Shown here piece by piece: positions 1 to 5,368 of a DNA stretch of 19,038 nucleotides; the stretch's first letter is position 1; each line of letters opens with the position of its first letter. A program made the position numbers and the translations under genes. The notes under the pieces are model-generated. The model was given only the letters and a program-made list of their open reading frames with translations, searched no databases and was not told where the DNA came from. The DNA is from an uncultured Lachnospiraceae bacterium (GTDB taxonomy: Bacteria > Bacillota > Clostridia > Lachnospirales > Lachnospiraceae): positions 1 through 19,038 of the forward strand of contig USKC01000020.1 in NCBI GenBank assembly GCA_900555195.1, given 5' to 3'.

Positions 1-393
1 ATTGATAATCTGCTCCTGAACCGTCCTGGCTATATGCAGTTTGAATATCTGAAATCGGAATTAAAGGATGTGTTCGCTATGGCTGATGTGGTTGTCTCCA
101 GAGCCGGGGCAAATGCAATCTGCGAACTGCTCGCTCTCAAAAAGCCCAATCTGCTGATCCCTCTTTCAGCAGGCAGCCGCGGAGACCAGATTCTGAACGC
201 CCGTTCCTTTGAATCCCAGGGGTTCAGCATGGTTATTGACGAAGATTATCTGAGTCCGGAACTGCTCGTTGAAAAAGTACAGGAACTTTATTTTAACCGG
301 CAGCTTTATATCAGCGCCATGAACAGCAGCCAGCAGATGAATGCTGCAAAAACGATTACGGAATTGCTGGACAGCATCGTAGCTCAAAAATAG
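1..393 (+). CDS. murG: MurG C-terminal part (lipid II synthesis GlcNAc transferase), 5' truncated by window edge
   Basis: The frame is open from base 1 and ends in TAG at 391-393, so this is the last 130 codons of a longer gene. The visible part carries the C-terminal donor-binding lobe of MurG: DVVVSRAGANAICELLAL (the SRAG-N-E motif that contacts UDP-GlcNAc) followed by KPNLLIPL and GDQ-LNA, which is the usual MurG order. In the family, MurG works on the inner face of the membrane and adds GlcNAc to lipid I to make lipid II for peptidoglycan. It converges on the HIT/rhomboid unit, with a 235-bp gap between them that holds a long palindrome. The N-terminal acceptor lobe is outside the window. 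Identification is from motifs; a related GT28 glycosyltransferase is the only serious alternative. Confidence 0.9.
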   Translation: MDNLLLNRPGYMQFEYLKSELKDVFAMADVVVSRAGANAICELLALKKPNLLIPLSAGSRGDQILNARSFESQGFSMVIDEDYLSPELLVEKVQELYFNRQLYISAMNSSQQMNAAKTITELLDSIVAQK

Positions 394-434
394 AGACTGT
401 CCTGTCATTTCCAAAATATGGCGTTTACAGAAAC

Positions 435-521
435 AAAGCTTCCCGGAAGGATTTCAAACAGCCCGCGTCCCTGATGTATGCGGCCGCTTTCTGACTGTTT
501 GGAATCGTTCCGGGAAGCTTT
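435..521. terminator. Long palindrome between convergent genes, probable bidirectional terminator
   Basis: Arms 435-461 and 495-521 are inverted copies, 25 of 27 matching, with the outer 14 bases (AAAGCTTCCCGGAA) perfect. The loop is 33 nt. It lies 42 bp after the murG stop and about 107 bp after the HIT stop, in the right place to stop transcription from both sides. There is no long U-tract, only the TTT of the stem base, so termination is inferred. A palindromic repeat element is the alternative. Confidence 0.5.
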
Positions 522-544
522 CTGCATCCAGTTAAGAATCATTC

Positions 545-561
545 GCAGGGCTCAGCCCTGC
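545..561. other. Short GC-rich hairpin in the murG/HIT gap
   Basis: GCAGGGCT and AGCCCTGC are perfect 8-bp inverted copies around one base; a realistic fold has 6 bp with a 5-nt loop. No U-run follows on either strand. The remaining bases to 628 hold only a loosely repeated TTCTAT motif; I see nothing else there. Confidence 0.35.
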
Positions 562-628
562 TATATCCGTCCTGCTCTGGCGTTCTATTCTATCATGGTG
601 CCATATTCTATCACAGCGTTATGTTCTA

Positions 629-1039
629 TTAACCGCAGATGATCGTTCTGACTTCATCCAGATCTTCCGGTGTTGCTCCCATTGGCCTCATCTCAAGCTT
701 CTGATTATCATCATCATAGCGCGGAATCAAATGCAAGTGGAAATGGTTTACAGTCTGTCCTGCGGACTCCCCATTATTCTGCATCAGATTAAATCCGCTG
801 CAGGAAAGCTTTTCCGTCATCAGAACAGCCATTTTCTTCGCCAGCTTCATCACGCCGGCGCATTTCTCTTCCGGCAGTTCATATAGATTCGCATAATGGC
901 ATTTCGGCAGGATCAGGGCATGCCCCTTGGTCACAGGATTCAGATCCAGAATCACCCGATATTCTTCATCCTCATATAACGTTCTGGAAGGAATCTCACC
1001 GTTCGCAATCTTACAGAAAATACAAGTCTCATCCTTCAT
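629..1039 (-). CDS. HIT family protein (histidine triad nucleotide-binding hydrolase)
   Basis: A 136-residue protein, the usual length for a Hint/HIT protein. It opens with the CIFCKIANGEIPS segment (a C-x-x-C typical of bacterial HIT proteins), then LDLNPVTKGHALILPK, and has the HFHLHLIPR active-site triad near residues 98-106, where the middle histidine of His-x-His-x-His attacks the phosphoramidate. Family members hydrolyse AMP-linked phosphoramidates or dinucleotides in the cytoplasm; the physiological substrate cannot be read here. The ATG at 1039 has AAAGGAG nine bases upstream. It sits 30 bp after the rhomboid stop and is probably cotranscribed from the promoter at 1730-1758. Nothing is odd about it. 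Confidence 0.93.
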   Translation of the reverse strand: MKDETCIFCKIANGEIPSRTLYEDEEYRVILDLNPVTKGHALILPKCHYANLYELPEEKCAGVMKLAKKMAVLMTEKLSCSGFNLMQNNGESAGQTVNHFHLHLIPRYDDDNQKLEMRPMGATPEDLDEVRTIICG

Positions 1040-1069
1040 CTCATTCCACTCCTTTCAGCATCAGGTTCT

Positions 1070-1696
1070 CTATATTCGGAATCTCTTTCCGATATGGCAC
1101 AACATAAAGGTCAGTAAAAATCCGCCAAGCAGCCCGCCCAAATGCGCCGCATTATTCACGACCGGGCTCTGGAAACCGGAATACAGGGACAGCGCGATCA
1201 TCAAAACCATCCTTTGTATAGAAATCCGGGCTCCATATCCCTTTTTGGCAATCACAAGATAAAGGAGACCGCCGATCAGGCCAAAAACCGCGCCGCTGGC
1301 TCCCACGGATTCATAGAACCCTCCCGTGGACAATTCATATCCTGCAGACATGAGATTGCCGCAGATACCTGACAGAAAAAACAGGATCAGATAACGGATT
1401 CTGCCGATCGACTTCTCCACCAGTTCTCCTCCGAAGTATAGGAGAAGCATATTGTTTACCAGATGGTTGATATCCGCATGAAGAAACATCGATGTAACCA
1501 GGCGGTAATATTCTCCATTATGTATCAAATACAGTACGCTGAAAGCGCCTTCCCCGTAAAGCCAGTCACCCCATATGTAACAGGCCAGAAAAACGAGGAT
1601 ATTTATTCCGGTCAGAACCGCGCTGCACCATGGAATTCCTGCTGCTTTCCGCCTTTTTCCCTGATCATAACGCTGTGCCAGCATAGACACCCCCAT
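1070..1696 (-). CDS. Rhomboid family intramembrane serine protease
   Basis: A 208-residue protein with about six hydrophobic segments. The rhomboid signature is complete: HADINHLVNNMLLL (the H-x-x-x-N loop), GASGAVFGLIGG with the nucleophile serine in GASG, and NNAAHLGGLLGG carrying the catalytic histidine. In the family this Ser-His dyad cleaves transmembrane substrates inside the membrane; the substrate is unknown. Two starts are possible. The ATG at 1696 has AAAGGG only two bases away. The ATG at 1684 (residue 5) has GGGGGTG at normal spacing and is probably the real one, giving 204 residues. It is the first gene of a two-gene unit with the HIT protein. Confidence 0.92.
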   Translation of the reverse strand: MGVSMLAQRYDQGKRRKAAGIPWCSAVLTGINILVFLACYIWGDWLYGEGAFSVLYLIHNGEYYRLVTSMFLHADINHLVNNMLLLYFGGELVEKSIGRIRYLILFFLSGICGNLMSAGYELSTGGFYESVGASGAVFGLIGGLLYLVIAKKGYGARISIQRMVLMIALSLYSGFQSPVVNNAAHLGGLLGGFLLTFMLCHIGKRFRI

Positions 1697-1729
1697 TACC
1701 CTTTGGTGCTTTATCCCTCAATAATTAAC

Positions 1730-1758
1730 AGATTATCACTTCCCTTCTCCCTTGTCAA
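1730..1758 (-). promoter_or_regulatory. Sigma-A promoter for the rhomboid-HIT unit
   Basis: On the minus strand, TTGACA (1758-1753), a 17-bp spacer and TAATCT (1735-1730), with an extended -10 TG one base before it. This is very close to consensus, and transcription would start about 40 bp upstream of the rhomboid start. Confidence 0.8.
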
Positions 1759-1805
1759 TTCCGGGCCTTTCATTCCATTGCAGGGCCCTTCATTCAGACG
1801 CAGAT

Positions 1806-1832
1806 AAAAACCCAGGCGGACAGCCTCCGACC
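1806..1832 (-). terminator. Probable terminator of the Tad operon
   Basis: Four bases after the stop of the FHA gene the minus strand can fold GG-(T)-CGGA / TCCG-CC around a five-base loop, followed by TGGG and then TTTTT. The stem is short and has one bulge. Confidence 0.5.
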
Positions 1833-1835
1833 AAT

Positions 1836-3392
1836 TCATTCTTGATAAAGCATGCTCACATTCCCAAACAGGATTTCATCTCCCTTTTCCAAGATGACCG
1901 TCTCTTCCTGTTCTAACCGGATCCCGTTTACGAAGGTTCCGTTTGTGGAATTCAGGTCGATCAGAGCCACTCTCCCATCCTTCTCCACAAATCTGGCATG
2001 AATGCGGCTGACAGATGCGTCAGACAGAAGCAGCTGAACCCTGCTCTTCATCTTTCCCACCATCACCGGAAGCCGATCCAATGAATATTCCATCTCCCTG
2101 CCATCGGGGCTTCCCGTTAATCTGGGCCTTATTTTTCCCCCATCATCCGCCTCCCTGCCGCTTCCTGTCTCTCTCAGATATACGGTAGGGCCGTCCAGTT
2201 CCTCCCTGACCACCGGCGTATACTCTTCCCAGAAAGCCGAAGCGCTCCCTTTCTCCTCCTCTTCCCATTCTTTCCGCCCCTCTTCCGCCTTCTCATTTTC
2301 TTTTGCCGAAGTTACCTTCCATAGGAACAGAAGCAGGCAGGCGCCATCCGCTGCCAGCCCTGCAAAAAACAAAACTTTCTGTTCTTCCACCGGTTTCAGA
2401 TACCATATAACGACACATAATCCCAGAAAAATTATGGCTGTAACAGCCAAGCCAATCATCCCCCCGATTCTTCCCTTTTTCCCATTTTTCCCTTTCTCTC
2501 CGCCTTCTTTTTTTATTTCTCCCTTTCGTTCCTTCCTCTTTCCGGCTTTTCCTTTTATCCTATTTTCCTTTCTGCCTGCCGTATCCTCTTCTTCCTTAAG
2601 CTGATACTCGTAGATGCCTGCCGTATCCCGAAACAACGCGATGTTTCCTTCTGCTTCCCCATAATCCGTTTCTCCACGGCCATATGGATATGCATAATCC
2701 GGCTTCATCCCTTCTTCCGCTACCGCTTTTCCATAAAAGTTTCCTGTTTCGCCCTTCTTTTCCGCTTCTTCCAAGTACCATTCTCTTGCATATTCCTTTT
2801 CCATACCACCCTGTTCATTTCTGTCAGCGTCCTTTTTTCCCTGCATTCCTTTTTCCAGATAAGTGCGAAAGCTCACCACAGTAAAATTTTTCGCTTTGGA
2901 CATCTTATAGAATTGATAGGCAGCGCTCACCGCCATTTCCTGTTTATGATCCACATGTTCCAGAAAAAATTCCGCAATTTTCAAATACTGGCTTTCCGAT
3001 CCCTCTTCTTCTGCAAATGGATAATACAGAAAAAAAAGCTGTTCCGTTTCCAAATCCATATAAATATATTCCGGTTTCAGGATCAAGCAGCGTTCTTCCA
3101 AAAGATATTCCGCCATGGCATCCAGCACCTGGGCCAGGTTGTCGATCATCCCTCTGATTTCATTCAGGCCGATGCCGGCCGACACATATAACTGTTCCAG
3201 GGACTGCCGGGAACTGATATCATAATACAGGCAAGTCTTTCCCTCCATAAAGCGTTCGCTGCACGGAAGCAGCCCCGGAACTCTGTTCTTCAGAATCATC
3301 CTGTATTGGTACTGCCCCCTTTTTTCCTCGGGCAGCTCCTCCATAATCAGATAGCTATGGCTTAACTCTCGTTTATAAACAGGCTTTTTCAT
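1836..3392 (-). CDS. DUF6382 and FHA domain membrane protein, last gene of the Tad operon
   Basis: A 518-residue protein. Residues 1 to about 190 match the layout of DUF6382, a domain found in front of FHA domains in Clostridia. Residues 190-305 are charged and low in complexity, ending in a lysine/glycine-rich stretch. Two membrane segments follow near 308-332 and 340-357, then an acidic linker, then a C-terminal FHA domain (about 435-518). The FHA domain has the key residues: V-G-K, SRIHARF and NSTNGTFVNG. FHA domains bind phosphothreonine, so this is likely a membrane-anchored sensor or scaffold that ties the pilus machine to Ser/Thr kinase signalling; that role is inference. The ATG at 3392 has AGGAAGG seven bases upstream. 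It follows the second tadE by 59 bp, with no clear promoter between. Confidence 0.85.
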   Translation of the reverse strand: MKKPVYKRELSHSYLIMEELPEEKRGQYQYRMILKNRVPGLLPCSERFMEGKTCLYYDISSRQSLEQLYVSAGIGLNEIRGMIDNLAQVLDAMAEYLLEERCLILKPEYIYMDLETEQLFFLYYPFAEEEGSESQYLKIAEFFLEHVDHKQEMAVSAAYQFYKMSKAKNFTVVSFRTYLEKGMQGKKDADRNEQGGMEKEYAREWYLEEAEKKGETGNFYGKAVAEEGMKPDYAYPYGRGETDYGEAEGNIALFRDTAGIYEYQLKEEEDTAGRKENRIKGKAGKRKERKGEIKKEGGEKGKNGKKGRIGGMIGLAVTAIIFLGLCVVIWYLKPVEEQKVLFFAGLAADGACLLLFLWKVTSAKENEKAEEGRKEWEEEEKGSASAFWEEYTPVVREELDGPTVYLRETGSGREADDGGKIRPRLTGSPDGREMEYSLDRLPVMVGKMKSRVQLLLSDASVSRIHARFVEKDGRVALIDLNSTNGTFVNGIRLEQEETVILEKGDEILFGNVSMLYQE

Positions 3393-3451
3393 TCCGTTTC
3401 CTTCCTCTGTAAATGTAGTGATGAAACAATCGGTTTAAAAATCAGCGCTTT

Positions 3452-3952
3452 TTATGAAGAAATCCTCCTCAGGGCACGGATGAACGCAACTGCATCTCTG
3501 ATCTGCGCTTTTTTCTTCGCCTCAATCTTCCATTTTCCGTCCCAAACAGGCAGGATTCCTGCTCCCGGAACCGTAAATTCCGCTTCAATTCTGACCGTAA
3601 CCACGGTCAGCGAGGCGGATACTTCCTTTTCCAGATTCTGAAACGGGATAAGGCCTTCTTCAAGAAGCGCCTCCACTTCCTGCCGCGCAATGTCCGCCCT
3701 CCCTGTATCCTCCAGACTGGCTCTGAAAGCGGAAAGATATGCCGCCTGATTCAGGAAACTGACTGTATACAGATAAAAGGCCAGAATCATCAGACAGGCA
3801 ATCAAAATCACCGCCAGCGGCACGATCAGACAGGCTTCCAGCGTCATATATGCTGTTTCCGCAGATCTATAGTACAATCCGCTTCTTCCATTCTCAGATA
3901 TTTTTCTGTCCGTCTCTTTTCTTTTTCTATGTAATCTTCCATTTATACACAT
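3452..3952 (-). CDS. TadE-like pilus assembly protein (second copy)
   Basis: A 166-residue protein. A basic N-terminus of about 28 residues precedes AETAYMTLEACLIVPLAVIL and a long hydrophobic segment (about 40-64). This TxEA-x-x-x-x-P membrane start is typical of TadE/TadF pseudopilins, which the prepilin peptidase processes and which help assembly at the membrane. The rest is an extracellular-type beta-rich domain ending in a basic tail. The open frame runs up to 4318, but that extension is only the shadow of tadV. I chose ATG 3952 because GGGG lies five bases upstream and because it overlaps the tadV stop by 10 bases, which implies translational coupling. The family assignment is from the N-terminal pattern; the C-terminal half is not recognisable. 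Confidence 0.8.
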   Translation of the reverse strand: MCINGRLHRKRKETDRKISENGRSGLYYRSAETAYMTLEACLIVPLAVILIACLMILAFYLYTVSFLNQAAYLSAFRASLEDTGRADIARQEVEALLEEGLIPFQNLEKEVSASLTVVTVRIEAEFTVPGAGILPVWDGKWKIEAKKKAQIRDAVAFIRALRRISS

Positions 3953-4395
3953 ACATCCCCCGAAAAACTCTGAATTATCCACACAATCACAATTCCAGCG
4001 AGCAAAAACGGTGCAAAAGGAAGCTGCGTATTCCTGTGCCCTTTTCCAGACAGTATCAGCAAAAGCGCCGCCCAAAACGTCAGAAAGCATGCCACCAGCA
4101 CTGCCGCCGTACAGCTTTCCCATTGCCAAAACAGCCCTGCAAAGATAACCATCAGCCCATCCCCGCCTCCCAGTTTTCCCTCCGTTAGATGGCTGTATAA
4201 AAGCATAATCCCTCCCGGAACCAGCCCTGTCAGAATCGCCTGCCAGGTCAGTCTCCCTGATAGAAACATCAGACCGGCATAGGCTGTTCCCAGCAGAATT
4301 CCCACATACAGCAACCATAGGGGAATACGTCTGCTTTTACAGTCATAGCAGGAACAGATTCCCAAATAGCCGCACATAATGATATTCTCCGCCAT
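3943..4395 (-). CDS. tadV: A24 family prepilin peptidase, TadV/CpaA type
   Basis: A 150-residue polytopic membrane protein with both catalytic aspartates of the family: Asp18 in YDCKSRRIP and Asp79 in the GGGDG (GxGD) motif. It lacks the N-terminal methyltransferase domain of large PilD peptidases, as TadV/CpaA enzymes do. Its likely substrates are the pilin-like genes of this operon (the Flp1-like protein, the two TadE-like proteins, perhaps the DUF5702 protein). The ATG at 4395 has AAAGGAG seven bases upstream. The 3' end overlaps the next tadE by 10 bases. There are about six hydrophobic segments; the first lies just before Asp18. Confidence 0.9.
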   Translation of the reverse strand: MAENIIMCGYLGICSCYDCKSRRIPLWLLYVGILLGTAYAGLMFLSGRLTWQAILTGLVPGGIMLLYSHLTEGKLGGGDGLMVIFAGLFWQWESCTAAVLVACFLTFWAALLLILSGKGHRNTQLPFAPFLLAGIVIVWIIQSFSGDVCV

Positions 4396-4410
4396 ATGCG
4401 TTCTCCTTTC

Positions 4411-4491
4411 TCACACCGTCTCTCCTGTCTCCTCCTTCATCCTTTTCCATTCCGCATACATTTCCCATGTTCTTCCCCCGCTGCCGCTCAT
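4411..4491 (-). CDS. Possible 26-residue coupled small ORF between tadE and tadV
   Basis: The first tadE ends in a GGATGAGC context where an ATG (4491) overlaps its TGA. From this ATG a frame runs 26 codons (MSGSGGRTWEMYAEWKRMKE and six more) to a TGA at 4411. GGAAGG lies five bases upstream of the ATG. The amino-acid make-up (W, Y, E, K, M) is more protein-like than chance, and it fills most of a 92-bp gap. It may be a microprotein, or the decayed C-terminus of an ancestral tadE. Support is weak. Confidence 0.25.
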   Translation of the reverse strand: MSGSGGRTWEMYAEWKRMKEETGETV

Positions 4492-5351
4492 CCGCACCTT
4501 CCGCATGCGGTTCTTGATCCGGCCTCGGACAGAGGCACACAGCGCACAGAACGTTTCAGGCCGCTGCAGTGAATCGTATTATGATATCGGTTACCTTCTT
4601 TGGTGATATATACGATCCCCAATCCTTCTCCTCCGCATTTCTCACAGGGCCTGTACCGTTCTCCTGACTGATTTCTCTTCCCCTCCACTTCCTCTTCTCC
4701 GGCCAGTTCTATGGAAAGCGCAAGATGCGTGCAGTTTCTGGCCCTGTGGTATACTTCCCCATATTCCGTGATATAGACGTATTCCTCTCCATCCTCCGCC
4801 GGCGCCTTATGTTCCACGTCATAGCCCGTCCAAGCCCGCATATAACAGCAGCTTACAATCGTAGTGCCGGAATAACCGATAACCGGCACCGCCGGCTGCA
4901 GTCTGGCAGGCTTCATCAGCTGTATGATTTCATTCTCCGGCAGGATATCTCCAGCTGCATAGGCCGCCATGGACAGCTGCCTGCCCTGCTGGTGCAATTC
5001 CTCCAGATTGGTCGCATAGGTATGGAAAAACAAGATCATGGAAAGTACATTGACCGTAAAAAAGAAGAAGATGGGAACTGCCAGACTGGCTTCCACCGTC
5101 ATGGAACCGGCCGCTTCCGCGGGAATAAAATAGGAGATGAACCGGGACACCCTTTTTGCCCGTCCGGTTCGGGGATATTTATAACGTCTCTTTAAGCAGG
5201 AAACCCTGCAGCCAGACAGCAGAACGCCCGATTCTGTCCGGACTTGCTGACCGCAGGGATGAAGACATGCGTGATCATGCGTTCGGAAATCATTGGCCTT
5301 TCTCTGAGTATAGTCGCTGTTATCTACTATATGCGGCGGGAAAAAGGGCAT
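4488..5351 (-). CDS. TadE-like protein with two C-terminal metal-binding-like modules; 5' end lies in an inverted-repeat cassette
   Basis: A 287-residue protein. Residues 66-110 read KRVSRFISYFIPAEAAGSMT, then VEASLAVP and a long hydrophobic segment: a standard TadE start. The C-terminus holds two copies of one motif, near 192-240 (VYIT, YH at 201-202, C207, C236, C239) and 247-287 (VYIT, YH at 256-257, C262, C283, C286). This resembles the Cys/His module at the end of some secreted nucleases and may bind a metal (inference). The ATG at 5351 has a perfect AGGAGG nine bases upstream. Residues 6-63 are unlike any TadE: rich in Cys and His, not hydrophobic, and encoded exactly by the spacer between two inverted arms (see 5132-5366). 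A shorter form starting at GTG 5150 (Val68) would look like an ordinary TadE but has a poor ribosome binding site. Confidence 0.75.
   Translation of the reverse strand: MPFFPPHIVDNSDYTQRKANDFRTHDHACLHPCGQQVRTESGVLLSGCRVSCLKRRYKYPRTGRAKRVSRFISYFIPAEAAGSMTVEASLAVPIFFFFTVNVLSMILFFHTYATNLEELHQQGRQLSMAAYAAGDILPENEIIQLMKPARLQPAVPVIGYSGTTIVSCCYMRAWTGYDVEHKAPAEDGEEYVYITEYGEVYHRARNCTHLALSIELAGEEEVEGKRNQSGERYRPCEKCGGEGLGIVYITKEGNRYHNTIHCSGLKRSVRCVPLSEAGSRTACGRCG
5132..5160 (+). repeat. Left arm of a 29-bp inverted repeat
   Basis: It starts AGGAGATGAACCGGGACACC and continues into CTTTTTGCC. It matches the reverse complement of 5338-5366 at 25 of 29 positions. The differences are at arm positions 6, 17, 18 and 27. 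Two blocks are perfect: TGAACCGGGA and CCCTTTTT. On the minus strand it encodes the KRVSRFIS segment of the TadE body. Confidence 0.9.
5161..5337. other. 177-bp spacer of a candidate intragenic invertible segment
   Basis: The spacer is 59 codons long and lies between the inverted arms. As read now on the minus strand it encodes residues 6-63 of the TadE-like protein. Turned round, the same codon register stays open (VRFGDIYNVSLSRKPC... to ...CYLLYAAG) and rejoins the TadE body in frame. The plus strand also holds a 40-codon frame (5259-5381) with one hydrophobic helix, MKTCVIMRSEIIGLSLSIVA and on. It contains a small hairpin (GCAGG AAAC CCTGC, 5196-5209). I see no convincing promoter inside. 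Inversion is inferred from architecture only. Confidence 0.5.
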
Positions 5352-5366
5352 CCCGGTTCACCTCCT
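5338..5366 (-). repeat. Right arm of the 29-bp inverted repeat, contains SD and ATG of tadE
   Basis: Read on the minus strand it starts AGGAGGTGAACCGGGATGCC. The first six bases are the Shine-Dalgarno and the ATG at arm positions 16-18 is the tadE start. The left arm has ACA at those three positions. The arm starts three bases after the DUF5702 stop codon (5369). Confidence 0.9.
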
Positions 5367-5368
5367 TT

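Noticed and set aside
435..521. A second invertible segment
   Set aside because: The arms are only 33 nt apart, too close for a normal inversion, and the loop holds no gene part or promoter. A terminator or palindromic element fits better.
1752..1798. Direct repeat GGGCCTTTCATTC / GGGCCCTTCATTC before the rhomboid gene
   Set aside because: Two copies only, 13 bp with one change, no link to a known element; probably chance or a local slip.
3953..4318. N-terminal extension of the second tadE
   Set aside because: It is the shadow of tadV in another frame; the TadE pattern begins well after ATG 3952.
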